NCBI RefSeq assembly: GCF_900128505.1
Contig: NZ_LT669941.1
Coordinates: 133,933 to 197,932 of the forward strand
Direction of reading: 5' to 3'
Length of the DNA stretch: 64,000 bases
Source: Parabacteroides timonensis
GTDB taxonomy: Bacteria > Bacteroidota > Bacteroidia > Bacteroidales > Tannerellaceae
Shown here piece after piece: positions 36,411-45,936 of the stretch. Position 1 is the stretch's first letter. Every line of letters begins with the position of its first letter. The notes under the pieces are model-generated. The model ran no database searches. It saw only the letters and a program-made list of their open reading frames with translations, and was not told the origin of the DNA. The position numbers and the translations under genes are program-made.

Positions 36411-36615
36411 ATGTCGTAGGCTCTATTTTGCCGTCTGCTTCAGCTGACGGATAGATGCTCCGGCAAAGCCGGGTTCCTCTGTGGGTTTTTAACCCCTTTC
36501 ATATAGGAAGAAAGCTTTGGTTAATAAAGGGGCTTAAGCCCACAAAGGAAGAGGCTTTGCCTCCTGATTATTAAACCGTCAGCTGAAGCAGACGGTAAAA
36601 TAGAGCCTGCGGCAT
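36411..36615. repeat. Long palindromic intergenic element
   Basis: Outer arms of about 40 nt (36411-36450 and 36576-36615) pair with three mismatches or wobbles. The core 32 nt contains GCCGTCTGCTTCAGCTGACG and its complement. Inner arms pair as well: GGTTCC..TGTGGG....ACCCCTTT (36472-36499) with AAAGGGG...GCCCACA..GGAAG (36526-36551). Flanking small hairpins (GAGGCAGCGCCTC and GGGGTAAGCCCC) border it. It has no coding frame and resembles a non-autonomous palindromic repeat or miniature element; no target duplication is evident. Confidence 0.75.
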
Positions 36616-36736
36616 GGGGTAAGCCCCATTAAAGACAAGGATACAAACGGGCTCACATTTGACAATATCCGAACCAAACCTTAAACGCCAATGTTTTATA
36701 TATAAAGTATGACAACCATCTTAAACAAAAAGAATT

Positions 36737-38323
36737 ATGGCACATAAACTATTCATCCGTGACGTAACGCTTCGTGACGGTCAGCAATCCTCTTTTGCAA
36801 CACGCATGTCACAACAGCAAATCGACCGTGTACTTCCTTTCTATAAAAATGTAGGTTTCTATGCTATGGAAGTATGGGGAGGAGCCGTACCGGACACCAT
36901 TATGCGTTATCTGAATGAGAACCCATGGGAACGGTTGGAGAAGATCAAGGCTGTCGTGGGTAAATCCACCAAACTTGCCGCCCTTTGCCGGGGACGTGAT
37001 TTGTTTGGCTACAATCCCTATCCGGATGCTGTTGTAAAAAGTCTTTGCCGTAATACGATTGAGGCGGGTATCGACATTATGCGCATTTTCGATGCCATGA
37101 ACGATATTGACAATATGAAATCAGCAATTAAATATACTGACCGATATGGAGGAATGGTGGATTGTGCAGTTTGTTATTCAATAGATCCCCATCATTCGGC
37201 ATTAGAGCGTATCGAAGCCGCCTTGCACGGTCATCCATTGCATAAACCGGTCTTTACCAACGATTATTTCTTGTCAAAAGCACAACAGATGGAGCATATC
37301 ACAGCCGATATCATTACTCTTGAAGATGCTAACGGACTGATTACTCCGCGAAAGACTGGTGAACTCGTCCGCCTCTTTAAGAAGGAACTGAAAGCCCCGA
37401 TCGATTTCCATACCCGTTGTACAGCCGGTTACGGCCTTGCATCTATGCTCTCTGCTATCGTCAACGGCGTAGATATTGTAGATACCAATATCTGGTATTT
37501 TGCCGGAGGTTATTCCGCCCCCGCCATCGAATTGATCTACGTGTTCTGTAAGAAGATGGGAATAGAACTGGAGATCGATATGGAAGCTATCGCCCGCATC
37601 AACTCCGAATTATTAAAGATACGTAAAGAGTTAAAAGGCTACGACGCTTCAAGAGAATTACCCAACCCCTTCGATCCGCTGACTGATAAATTACCTACCG
37701 AGATCGACCGTTTTTTCAACGATGCCATCGATGCCGCTCGTAAAGATAAAGAAGAAGACGTGTTGATTTTCTGCCATGCCATTGAGGAATATTTCAACTT
37801 CCCATCCCCCGATGAGATTGTACAGAAATCGCAGATACCGGCCAGCATGTTCAATCAAATCGTAGCCCAGCTAAAACAGCAAGGTCATCCCGAGCTTTTA
37901 GAGAAAACTATGATGCTGATCCCACGGATACGGATGGATGCCGGTCTTCCTCCATTAGTTACTCCTGTAAACAGAGTGATAGCTTCCCAGGCTGTATCGA
38001 GTGCATTGTGCGAAATGAACGGACAACCAATATACAGCAAACCTGTTTATCCTTTCGTCTCCCTGGTACGCGGTGAGTATGGAAAGACTCCGCTTCCTAT
38101 CGATCCCGAATTTCGCTTTCAGATAACAGGTGATAGAGAAGAGTATTTCTACGACGCCTCCGATTACGAAATGGAAGAAAACCCCTTCATCGAAGAACTG
38201 GGTATATTGGTAGCCGAAAATGAGAAAGAAGTCTTATTACTCGAACTTTTCCCCATGGTAGCTCGCAACTTCCTGACAAAACGAAAGAAAGACAAGTTCC
38301 GGGATAGTATGCCTTTAGCTTGA
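36737..38323 (+). CDS. Carboxyltransferase subunit (oxaloacetate decarboxylase alpha / pyruvate carboxylase B type)
   Basis: A 528-residue protein with the HMGL-like TIM barrel (VTLRDGQQSSFATRM at the N-terminus, metal- and biotin-site stretches MEVWGGAVPDTIMRYL and DFHTRCTAGYGLASML) and the conserved carboxylase domain (residues of about 300-490). The expected C-terminal biotinyl domain with an AMKM-like motif is absent; the protein stops at KFRDSMPLA. It would transfer CO2 between a carboxybiotin carrier and pyruvate/oxaloacetate or a methylmalonyl-CoA system, using a carrier encoded elsewhere. Single gene with a terminator. Confidence 0.85.
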   Translation: MAHKLFIRDVTLRDGQQSSFATRMSQQQIDRVLPFYKNVGFYAMEVWGGAVPDTIMRYLNENPWERLEKIKAVVGKSTKLAALCRGRDLFGYNPYPDAVVKSLCRNTIEAGIDIMRIFDAMNDIDNMKSAIKYTDRYGGMVDCAVCYSIDPHHSALERIEAALHGHPLHKPVFTNDYFLSKAQQMEHITADIITLEDANGLITPRKTGELVRLFKKELKAPIDFHTRCTAGYGLASMLSAIVNGVDIVDTNIWYFAGGYSAPAIELIYVFCKKMGIELEIDMEAIARINSELLKIRKELKGYDASRELPNPFDPLTDKLPTEIDRFFNDAIDAARKDKEEDVLIFCHAIEEYFNFPSPDEIVQKSQIPASMFNQIVAQLKQQGHPELLEKTMMLIPRIRMDAGLPPLVTPVNRVIASQAVSSALCEMNGQPIYSKPVYPFVSLVRGEYGKTPLPIDPEFRFQITGDREEYFYDASDYEMEENPFIEELGILVAENEKEVLLLELFPMVARNFLTKRKKDKFRDSMPLA

Positions 38324-38347
38324 TGATAGATAAGTAACAATAAAATA

Positions 38348-38380
38348 GCCGATACTGTCTGTTTTTATAACAGTATCGGC
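38348..38380. terminator. Bidirectional terminator
   Basis: GCCGATACTGT (38348-38358) pairs with ACAGTATCGGC (38370-38380), perfect over 11 bp. It ends the carboxyltransferase gene (plus) and the arabinose operon (minus). Confidence 0.8.
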
Positions 38381-38420
38381 CATATTAAGAGAATGCAAAG
38401 CGTTATATGATAGGTTTTTA

Positions 38421-40100
38421 TTACCAGAAATAGATATAGAATGCCACTGTGATCAAGAGAATAATGCAAGAATGTATTACATCCCATTTATTCCAGCTGG
38501 CACGGGTCGCTGCTCGTTGTTCCGGAGTAGAAGAACCAAATGTGAGTCCTTGTATCTGAGCTTCCGGTGCAGCTGGGGTGAACTTACTGATGATAGCAAT
38601 TGCGGCTAGACAGAATACCAGCATACCGCCACAGAAGAACAACCAGTTCGTATCGAAGAACAAAGCTTTGAACCAACTGTCGCCGGCATCGATGCCAGCC
38701 GTTGTATAATAAACCTTTGCCCCAAGGCGGGTAATACCAATAATGAAACCGATAATCAGTCCCCACATACCTCCCAGCGGAGTAGTCCGTTTAGACAGGA
38801 TACCCAATAGGAATGCCGCTGCGATACCCGGTGCCAGTACAGATTGTACGTCCTGCAGATAGTTATACAATACCGATCCTACACTCTTCATCACCGGTAT
38901 CCAGAGAATACCCAGGACAACGACAACAACTGTTGCTATACGTCCTACATAAAGCAATGTTTTTTCACTGGCTTCCGGTTTGTATTTCTTATAGAAGTCG
39001 ATCGTGAACAACATGGCTGATGAGTTGAACAGAGAAGCTAACGAACTCATTAAAGCAGCCAGAATACCACACACTACTAATCCTTTAAATCCGGCAGGCA
39101 ACAATTGAGCAACCAATGAAGGGAAAGCTGCATCGGCTGTACTCATTGTGAAAGGAACGCCATTGATGGTCACCCCGTTCTTCTGCATGGCAAAAGCAAT
39201 CATACCCGGGATAAGGAATAGGAATACCGGAGTTAGTTTCAAGTAAGCACCGAAGATAGTACCACGACGAGCCTGTTGCTCATTTTTACCTGATAATACG
39301 CGTTGAACGATGAACTGGTCGGTACACCAGTACCAGAAACCGATGATCGAAGAACCGATCAAAGCTCCCAGCCAGGGGAAATCCGGGTCGCGGTTGTCAC
39401 GGATCAGATTCACCATCGTATCTCCGTATTCGTTAGCCGGGGTCAGGCTACAAGCTGCCAGGACCTGATCCCATCCGCCAACGGCTTTTAATCCAAGTAC
39501 AAGAATTACCAAGGAGCCCAGAAGTAAAATAGGAGTTTGTAATACAGAGGTGTAAAGAACCGATTTCATACCTCCTACAACTGTATAAAGGGCTGTCAGT
39601 ACAACCAATCCGATAGCTGCGATCCAGAAGAAATCGATTCCCCAGAGTTCCTGGATACCGAATACTTCTTTAAACACCAGACCTCCGGCATATACCGTAA
39701 CGGCCACCTTGGTCAGTACATAACTGACCAGCGAGATAAGCGAGAGGATGGTGCGTGATTCTTTGTTATAACGTTTCTCAAGAAATTCGGGCATGGTCAA
39801 TACCATACTTCGTTCGTAGAAAGGTACGAATACCCAACCGAGGATAAGGATCATCCACCCCTGGATTTCCCAGTGTGCCATCGCCATACCGCTGGAAGCT
39901 CCTGCTCCGGCAAGGCCGATAAGGTGTTCTGAACCGATGTTTGATGCGAAAATGGAAGCTCCGATCGCTAGCCAAGTGGCATCACGACCTGCAAGGAAGT
40001 AGTCGCCGGAGCTGTCTTGTTTTTGTTTAAATACCCATACAATAATCCCAATTAGAGCTAAAGCGAATAGCCCTATTACAATATAATCTAATGTTACCAT
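38421..40100 (-). CDS. Sodium:solute symporter (SSS/SGLT family)
   Basis: A 559-residue inner-membrane transporter with about 13-14 hydrophobic segments. It begins MVTLDYIVIGLFALALIG and carries FLAGRDATWLAIGASIFASNIGSEHLIGLAGAG, the Na+/sugar-binding signature of SGLT-like members, and FWYWCTDQFIVQRVLSGKN. It is the last gene of the araD-to-symporter run, so L-arabinose or another pentose is the likely cargo (inference from context). Confidence 0.88.
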   Translation of the reverse strand: MVTLDYIVIGLFALALIGIIVWVFKQKQDSSGDYFLAGRDATWLAIGASIFASNIGSEHLIGLAGAGASSGMAMAHWEIQGWMILILGWVFVPFYERSMVLTMPEFLEKRYNKESRTILSLISLVSYVLTKVAVTVYAGGLVFKEVFGIQELWGIDFFWIAAIGLVVLTALYTVVGGMKSVLYTSVLQTPILLLGSLVILVLGLKAVGGWDQVLAACSLTPANEYGDTMVNLIRDNRDPDFPWLGALIGSSIIGFWYWCTDQFIVQRVLSGKNEQQARRGTIFGAYLKLTPVFLFLIPGMIAFAMQKNGVTINGVPFTMSTADAAFPSLVAQLLPAGFKGLVVCGILAALMSSLASLFNSSAMLFTIDFYKKYKPEASEKTLLYVGRIATVVVVVLGILWIPVMKSVGSVLYNYLQDVQSVLAPGIAAAFLLGILSKRTTPLGGMWGLIIGFIIGITRLGAKVYYTTAGIDAGDSWFKALFFDTNWLFFCGGMLVFCLAAIAIISKFTPAAPEAQIQGLTFGSSTPEQRAATRASWNKWDVIHSCIILLITVAFYIYFW

Positions 40101-40121
40101 AATAGTGTCTTACATGATATA

Positions 40122-40141
40122 CCCGTTGTTTTTACAACGGG
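40122..40141 (-). promoter_or_regulatory. Hairpin overlapping the rpiB stop codon
   Basis: CCCGTTGT (40122-40129) pairs perfectly with ACAACGGG (40134-40141). On the minus strand the stem includes the last codons and stop of rpiB. It may affect RNA stability between rpiB and the symporter gene. Confidence 0.5.
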
Positions 40142-40563
40142 ATTTTGTCAATTCTGCGTATGTGCCGACCACCTTCGAACGGGGTGTTCAGAAAGGTTTC
40201 GACAGTGTGAGTGGCTTCCTCTTGACTGATAAATCTACCGGGCATGACAAGTATATTGGCATCGTTATGCTCGCGAGCTAGTTTCGCGATATCTTCCTGC
40301 CAGCACAATGCGGCCCGTATTCCCTGGTGTTTGTTTAAAGTCATTGCAATACCGTTTCCTGATCCGCAAATAGCTATTCCGGGATATACTTCCCCAGCTT
40401 CTAATGCATAAGCCAACGGATGAGCGAAATCCGGATAATCACAACTTTCTGTTGAACAGGTTCCGAAATCTTTATAGGTTATCCCTTTAGAATCCAGTAA
40501 TTGTTTTACAAACTCTTTTAATTCGTAACCTGCGTGGTCACAACATAAACCTAGTGTTTTCAT
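40132..40563 (-). CDS. rpiB: Ribose-5-phosphate isomerase B
   Basis: A 143-residue LacAB/RpiB-family isomerase interconverting ribulose 5-phosphate and ribose 5-phosphate. Seen: GLCCDHAGYELK at the N-terminus (Asp/His phosphate-binding loop) and GIAICGSGNGIAMTLNKHQGIRAALCW with the catalytic Cys. It works with the transketolase encoded just upstream to move pentose phosphate into the non-oxidative pathway. Confidence 0.95.
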   Translation of the reverse strand: MKTLGLCCDHAGYELKEFVKQLLDSKGITYKDFGTCSTESCDYPDFAHPLAYALEAGEVYPGIAICGSGNGIAMTLNKHQGIRAALCWQEDIAKLAREHNDANILVMPGRFISQEEATHTVETFLNTPFEGGRHIRRIDKIPL

Positions 40564-40579
40564 CTTTATCTGTTAGAGG

Positions 40580-40616
40580 TTAATAAAAAGGGATATAGAG
40601 AATCCCTTTTTATTAA
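40580..40616 (-). terminator. Terminator-like hairpin between tkt and rpiB
   Basis: TTAATAAAAAGGGAT (40580-40594) pairs perfectly with ATCCCTTTTTATTAA (40602-40616). Read on the minus strand, the second arm ends in a T-rich run. It is strong enough to reduce read-through from tkt into rpiB. Confidence 0.6.
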
Positions 40617-40623
40617 TGGTTTC

Positions 40624-42651
40624 TTATGCTAATAATTCTTTTACCTGATTGTATACATTCTTTCCTGTGAAGCCCAATTTTTCGTCCAGAACCTTGTAAG
40701 GAGCGGAGAAGCCGAATGACTCGAGCCCCCATACCTTACCGTTTGCTCCAACCAATCCTTCCAGATTGACAGGCAGACCGGCTGTCAGACCAAATACTTT
40801 ACTTCCTGTAGGAATAACAGATTCCTGGTATTCCTTGCTCTGGTTGCGGAACAACCCTTCGGAAGGAACGGATACGACGCGAACCTTTACGCCATCGGCA
40901 CGAAGCAATGCAGCTCCTTCTTCCAACGTAGAGACTTCCGAACCGGAAGCTACCAGAATAACATCTGGGTTTGCGTCGCTTTCTACAATATAGGCACCCT
41001 TTTCAGCCTGCAAAGCTTCGTCGTAACGATTTTCTTTGGCGGGCAGGTCAGTAATGTTCTGACGGGAAAGAATCAAAGCGGTAGGAGTGGCTGTGTTTTC
41101 CATAGCCATCTTCCATGCAACGGTCGTTTCGATGACATCGGCCGGACGGAGAACCAGCATAGAGTTGTGTCCCTTATGGTTCTTCAGTTTTTCCATCAGG
41201 CGGATCTGTGCTTCCTGTTCAACCGGTTCGTGAGTAGGTCCGTCTTCACCAACACGGAAAGCATCGTGCGACCAGATAAACTTAACCGGTTGCTCCATCA
41301 ATGCTGCCATACGAATTGCAGGCTTCATATAATCGGAGAATACGAAGAAAGTACCGCAAGCTACGATCACGCCACCGTGTAATGACATACCGATACATAC
41401 ACAAGCCATGGTCAGTTCCGAAACACCGGCCTGGAAGAAGGCACCACTGAAATCACCTTTTCTGAATGAATGTGTTTTCTTCAGGAAACCGTCGGTCTTA
41501 TCCGAGTTGGAAAGGTCGGCAGAAGAACATACCATATTTTCAACCTTTGTTGCCAATACGCCTAATACTGTGGCGGAAGCGGCACGAGTTGCCTGGTTTG
41601 CTTTCTGTTCGATAGCTGCCCAGTCCAGTTCCGGAGCTTTACCTGAGAACCAGAATGCCATCTTTTCAGCCAGTTCTGGATTTGCTTTAGCCCATACTTC
41701 TTTAGCGGCATAACGTTCGGCTACGATAGCTTCCAGTTCTTTTGCACGTTTTGCATATAGTTCGGCAACATCCGTGAATACGGCGAACGGATTCTTTGGA
41801 TCACCTCCCAGGTTCTTGATTGTCTCTTCGATAGATGCACCGGCTGCAGACAGAGGCTGACCGTGAGTGGATACTTTATTTTCGTAACTACTGTCGTCGG
41901 CTCCGCGGGCACCTTTACCCATAATGGTATTACCGATGATCAAAGTAGGACGGTTGGCTTCTGCTTTTGCTTCATCCAGTGCCTTACGGATTTCATTTAC
42001 GTCATTTCCGTTGATGCTGATTACTTTCCATCCCCATGCTTCGTACTTCATGGCAACATTTTCAGCTGTTACTTCTTCTACGGTGGTAGAAAGCTGGATG
42101 TTGTTGGAGTCGTAAAACATGATCAGGTTATCGAGTCCGAGTGTTCCGGCAACACGTCCGGCACCTTGCGAGATCTCTTCCTGGATGCCACCATCGGATA
42201 TATATGCATAAATAGTCTGGTTCATTACATCTCCCAGGCGGGCTTTCAGGAACTTGGCGGCAATAGCAGCACCCACTGCGTATGTGTGGCCTTGTCCCAG
42301 CGGACCTGAAGTATTTTCGATACCCCGCTTGATGTCTACTTCAGGATGACCCGGAGTAGGGCTTCCCCACTGGCGGAACTGTGACAGTTCTTCCATGGTG
42401 AATTTGCCAGTAAGAGCGAGGGCTGAATAAAGCATGGGCGACATATGTCCCGGGTCCTGGAAGTAGCGATCCCTGCCTTCCCATTCCGGGTTCTTAGGAT
42501 CATAGACCAAATACTCTGAGAATAGTACATTAATAAAATCTGCACCACCCATTGCACCACCCGGATGACCGGAATTAGCCTTTTCTACCATTGACGCTGC
42601 CAGGACGCGGATATTGTCCGCTGCTCTGTTCATTACTTTAATATCGTTCAT
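40624..42651 (-). CDS. tkt: Transketolase
   Basis: A 675-residue thiamine diphosphate enzyme that transfers two-carbon units between sugar phosphates. Motifs: NSGHPGGAMGGAD, GPLGQGHTYAVGAAIA, the diphosphate/Mg2+ site GGIQEEISQG...FYDSNNIQLS, VGEDGPTHEPVEQ (pyrimidine domain). Full length for the family. It links the arabinose-derived xylulose 5-phosphate to glycolysis, which explains its place downstream of araB. Confidence 0.96.
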   Translation of the reverse strand: MNDIKVMNRAADNIRVLAASMVEKANSGHPGGAMGGADFINVLFSEYLVYDPKNPEWEGRDRYFQDPGHMSPMLYSALALTGKFTMEELSQFRQWGSPTPGHPEVDIKRGIENTSGPLGQGHTYAVGAAIAAKFLKARLGDVMNQTIYAYISDGGIQEEISQGAGRVAGTLGLDNLIMFYDSNNIQLSTTVEEVTAENVAMKYEAWGWKVISINGNDVNEIRKALDEAKAEANRPTLIIGNTIMGKGARGADDSSYENKVSTHGQPLSAAGASIEETIKNLGGDPKNPFAVFTDVAELYAKRAKELEAIVAERYAAKEVWAKANPELAEKMAFWFSGKAPELDWAAIEQKANQATRAASATVLGVLATKVENMVCSSADLSNSDKTDGFLKKTHSFRKGDFSGAFFQAGVSELTMACVCIGMSLHGGVIVACGTFFVFSDYMKPAIRMAALMEQPVKFIWSHDAFRVGEDGPTHEPVEQEAQIRLMEKLKNHKGHNSMLVLRPADVIETTVAWKMAMENTATPTALILSRQNITDLPAKENRYDEALQAEKGAYIVESDANPDVILVASGSEVSTLEEGAALLRADGVKVRVVSVPSEGLFRNQSKEYQESVIPTGSKVFGLTAGLPVNLEGLVGANGKVWGLESFGFSAPYKVLDEKLGFTGKNVYNQVKELLA

Positions 42652-42677
42652 TTTGATGAATTAGTTTAATTTTTGTA

Positions 42678-42685
42678 CAAAGATA
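42678..42685 (-). promoter_or_regulatory. Possible internal promoter for tkt
   Basis: Minus-strand TATCTTTG, 26 nt before the tkt start codon. This would allow tkt-rpiB-symporter expression without the ara genes. No clear -33 TTG is present. Confidence 0.4.
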
Positions 42686-42712
42686 GGGAATCTCTTCATA
42701 TAGACCGCCATA

Positions 42713-44389
42713 TCATACAAACAATTCATTTTCTGTAAAGTTCCCTAACTTGCGATATTTCTCATAGAGAGCTAGATAGGCCTGGTGATTCTCGTGATTC
42801 GGATAATATTCTTTCGCGAATCCTTGTCCCATAGCTTGCTGAGCGTCTTCTATTTTAGCGTATACACCGGCAGCTACTGCGGCGAACATAGAGGCACCGA
42901 AGGCACAGGCTTGTTCTGCTTTGGCTACTTTGATCGGCATATTCAGTACGTCTGCCAACGTTTGCATGACGAACGGTGATTTCAGGGAGATACCACCAAT
43001 ACCGATCACACTTTCGATCTTGATACCGTTTTCCAGGAAGCGGTCTACAATAGCTTTCGATCCGAATGCGGTTGCTTCAACCAGTGCACGGAAGATAAGC
43101 GGAGCAGAGCTTGCCAGATTCAGGCCTGTTATCGTTCCTTTGACCAGTTGGCTGGCATCAGGTGTGCGGCGCCCGTTCATCCAGTCTACAGCTAGAATGG
43201 TACTTTCGCTTACCGGAACTTTGGCTGCTTCCTCGGAAAGAATGGGTATAATCTTACCGGCTGTTTCTTCAATCAGCTTAGCTTTTGTCTCTTCGTCGAT
43301 CAGGCTACTTTTAGACAGGATATTTTCGACTGGCCATGCCAATACATTTTTGAACCAGGCATAGATATCGCCGAATCCGGATTGTCCGGCTTCCAGTCCG
43401 ATCATACCGGGGATAACGGAACCATCTACCTGTCCGCAGATGCCGGGAACCAGTTTATCGCCCATCTCTTCATAAGAGGATACCATGATGTCACAGGTAG
43501 AAGTACCGATTACACGGACAAATGTGCGTGGAGTAATTTCAGCACCTACTGCACCCATATGGCAGTCGAATGCCCCTACGGCTACGGCTACATTGGTTGT
43601 TAGCCCCAGGCGTTTAGCCCATTCTTCTGTCAGGTGACCTATGGAAATGTCACTGGTATATGTCTTTTCAAACAGGTGACTGCGGAAACCGGCCAGTAGC
43701 GGTTCGAGTGTTGTCAGGAACTCTTCGGAAGGAAGACCATCCCATTTTTCTAACCACATAGCTTTGTGTCCGGCTGCACAACGACTGCGATACACTTCTT
43801 CCGGTTTGTTCTTTCCTGTGATCAGGGCCGGTAACCAGTCGCAATGTTCGATCCAGGCATAAGCCGCTTTGCGGATGCTTTCATCTTCACGAAGTACATG
43901 TGCCATCTTGGCCCATACCCATTCGGAGGAGTAAATACCTCCTTCATAGGCAGTATAATCGATGCCCCAGCGTTTTGCCAGTTCATTGATTTCTGCAGCT
44001 TCTTTAATCGCTGTATGGTCTTTCCAAAGTACGAACATGGCATTCGGATTTTCTGCAAACTCAGGCAGAAGGGCGAGGGGAGTACCTTCTTTATCTGTCA
44101 GGACGGGGGTACTACCCGTTGTATCGAAGGCAATACCCACTACTTTTTCAGCAGTACCTGCCGGACATTTAGCCAATGACTCTTTTATGGTAGTTTCCAG
44201 TCCTTCAATATAATCCAACGGATGCTGGCGGTAACGATTTTTGAGTGGATCGCAGTATTTGCCTTCCATCCAGCGCGAATAATATTTAACGGCGGAAGCT
44301 AACTCTTCACCTGTGGCTGCGTTTACGACTACGGCGCGACAAGAGTCGCTACCGTAATCCAAACCTATTACATATCTTTCGTTAGCCAT
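42713..44389 (-). CDS. araB: L-ribulokinase
   Basis: A 558-residue FGGY-family kinase that phosphorylates L-ribulose to L-ribulose 5-phosphate. Motifs: IGLDYGSDSCRAVVVNAATGEEL (phosphate 1), FDTTGSTPV, GAFDCHMGAVGAE (catalytic Asp region), VIGTSTCDIM, and GIGGISLKSPFVMQTLADVL near the C-terminus (adenosine site). Its start is 4 nt from the araA stop, so translation is probably coupled. Confidence 0.96.
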   Translation of the reverse strand: MANERYVIGLDYGSDSCRAVVVNAATGEELASAVKYYSRWMEGKYCDPLKNRYRQHPLDYIEGLETTIKESLAKCPAGTAEKVVGIAFDTTGSTPVLTDKEGTPLALLPEFAENPNAMFVLWKDHTAIKEAAEINELAKRWGIDYTAYEGGIYSSEWVWAKMAHVLREDESIRKAAYAWIEHCDWLPALITGKNKPEEVYRSRCAAGHKAMWLEKWDGLPSEEFLTTLEPLLAGFRSHLFEKTYTSDISIGHLTEEWAKRLGLTTNVAVAVGAFDCHMGAVGAEITPRTFVRVIGTSTCDIMVSSYEEMGDKLVPGICGQVDGSVIPGMIGLEAGQSGFGDIYAWFKNVLAWPVENILSKSSLIDEETKAKLIEETAGKIIPILSEEAAKVPVSESTILAVDWMNGRRTPDASQLVKGTITGLNLASSAPLIFRALVEATAFGSKAIVDRFLENGIKIESVIGIGGISLKSPFVMQTLADVLNMPIKVAKAEQACAFGASMFAAVAAGVYAKIEDAQQAMGQGFAKEYYPNHENHQAYLALYEKYRKLGNFTENELFV

Positions 44390-44392
44390 GAT

Positions 44393-45901
44393 TTAAGATT
44401 GTAAAGCGCGGTTCAACATATAATACAGGTCGTTGTACTGCAATTCTTTCTTGAAAGAGGAAATAGTTGTATCCTTGTCGATAACTACCATTTCGATACC
44501 GGCTATGTCGGCATAATCTTCCAGGTATTCTACAGTCAGGTCGTATGAGAAACTGGTGTGGTGTGTTCCACCGGCCAGAATCCAGGCAGCAGCTCCAATT
44601 TCGAGGTTGGGCTGTGGAATCCACAAAGCACTGGCTACCGGAAGTTTGGGAAGCGGCTTGCTCTTGATGCAGTCAACTTTATTTACGATGAGGCGGAAAC
44701 GGTTGCCCATGTCTACGATGGTTGCAGCTACTCCTTCACCTGGTTTGCTGGTGAATACAAGGCGTGCTGTTTCGCTATCGATACCGATACTCAGGCGGTG
44801 TACTTCCAGTTTCGGCTTCTGTTCTGCGATAAGCGGACAGATTTCCAACATGTGAGCTTGCAGGATAGCACTCTGTTCGCCGTCGAAATTCAGGGTATAG
44901 TCTTCAAGGAAAGAACAACCTTTCGGCATACCTTGGCTCATGAACCACATGGTACGGAACAAAGCAGCAGTTTTCCAGTCACCTTCTGCGCCGAAACCAT
45001 ATCCTTCTGCCATCAGACGCTGTGAGGCCAGTCCGGGAATCTGATCAAAATTACCCAGGTCGTCGAAATTGGTGGTAAATGCTTTGGCTCCTTTCTCTTT
45101 CAGGATACGACGGATAGCGATTTCTGCTTTAGCTGAATTCCAAATCTTTGTATAGGCTTCTGTTTTTTCATCTTCCAATTCGGGAGCGTGATCGTACTCT
45201 GCAAAATATTGCTGAACGAGTGCACGTGTGTCTTTGTCATCTACTGCATTGTAGTATTCCATAACGTCATTGATTGGGCAATAGTCGACGTGATAACCTA
45301 ACTTTAGTTCGGCTTCTACCTTGTCGCCATCTGTCACGGCTACATTGTTCATCTGGTCGCCAAAGCGGATGATCAGCATATCCTGTGCATCTGCCCATGC
45401 AGCAGCAACGCGCATCCATACAGCGATACGAGCCTGTGCTTTTTCATCTTGCCAGTGACCGACTACCACTTTGCGGTTTTTACGCATGCGGCTTACCATA
45501 TGGCCGAATTCGCGATCACCGTGGGCGGATTGGTTCAGGTTCATGAAGTCCATATCCATGGTTTCCCAGGGAATTTCTTTGTTGAACTGTGTGTGGAAAT
45601 GCAATAACGGTTTTTTCAGCTCCTGTAATCCGTGTATCCACATTTTAGCCGGAGAGAAAGTGTGCATCCAGGTGATGACACCTACGCACTTATCGTCGTT
45701 GTTGGCAGCTTTGAAAGCAGCAGTAACTTCTTTGGCAGAGTTAACAGTGCCTTTGTAGACTACTTTGATGGGAAGGTTTCCGGAATCATTCAATCCCTTT
45801 ACCATTTCATTGGAATGTGCATCCACTTGTACGACTGCGTCGCCTCCGTACAGAAGCTGGGCTCCTGTAACGAACCATACTTCTAAATCTTTAAAATTCA
45901 T
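44393..45901 (-). CDS. araA: L-arabinose isomerase
   Basis: A 502-residue isomerase converting L-arabinose to L-ribulose with a Mn2+ ion. Motifs: WFVTGAQLLYGGDAV, GVITWMHTFSPAKMWI, HFHTQFNKEIPW, the metal-site stretch MAEGYGFGAEGDWKTAAL, SFLEDYTLNF, and LEVHRLSIG. It is the second gene of the ara operon, 35 nt after araD. Confidence 0.97.
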   Translation of the reverse strand: MNFKDLEVWFVTGAQLLYGGDAVVQVDAHSNEMVKGLNDSGNLPIKVVYKGTVNSAKEVTAAFKAANNDDKCVGVITWMHTFSPAKMWIHGLQELKKPLLHFHTQFNKEIPWETMDMDFMNLNQSAHGDREFGHMVSRMRKNRKVVVGHWQDEKAQARIAVWMRVAAAWADAQDMLIIRFGDQMNNVAVTDGDKVEAELKLGYHVDYCPINDVMEYYNAVDDKDTRALVQQYFAEYDHAPELEDEKTEAYTKIWNSAKAEIAIRRILKEKGAKAFTTNFDDLGNFDQIPGLASQRLMAEGYGFGAEGDWKTAALFRTMWFMSQGMPKGCSFLEDYTLNFDGEQSAILQAHMLEICPLIAEQKPKLEVHRLSIGIDSETARLVFTSKPGEGVAATIVDMGNRFRLIVNKVDCIKSKPLPKLPVASALWIPQPNLEIGAAAWILAGGTHHTSFSYDLTVEYLEDYADIAGIEMVVIDKDTTISSFKKELQYNDLYYMLNRALQS

Positions 45902-45936
45902 GGTTTGTTGATTTAATAGTTATAATGATTGATTGT

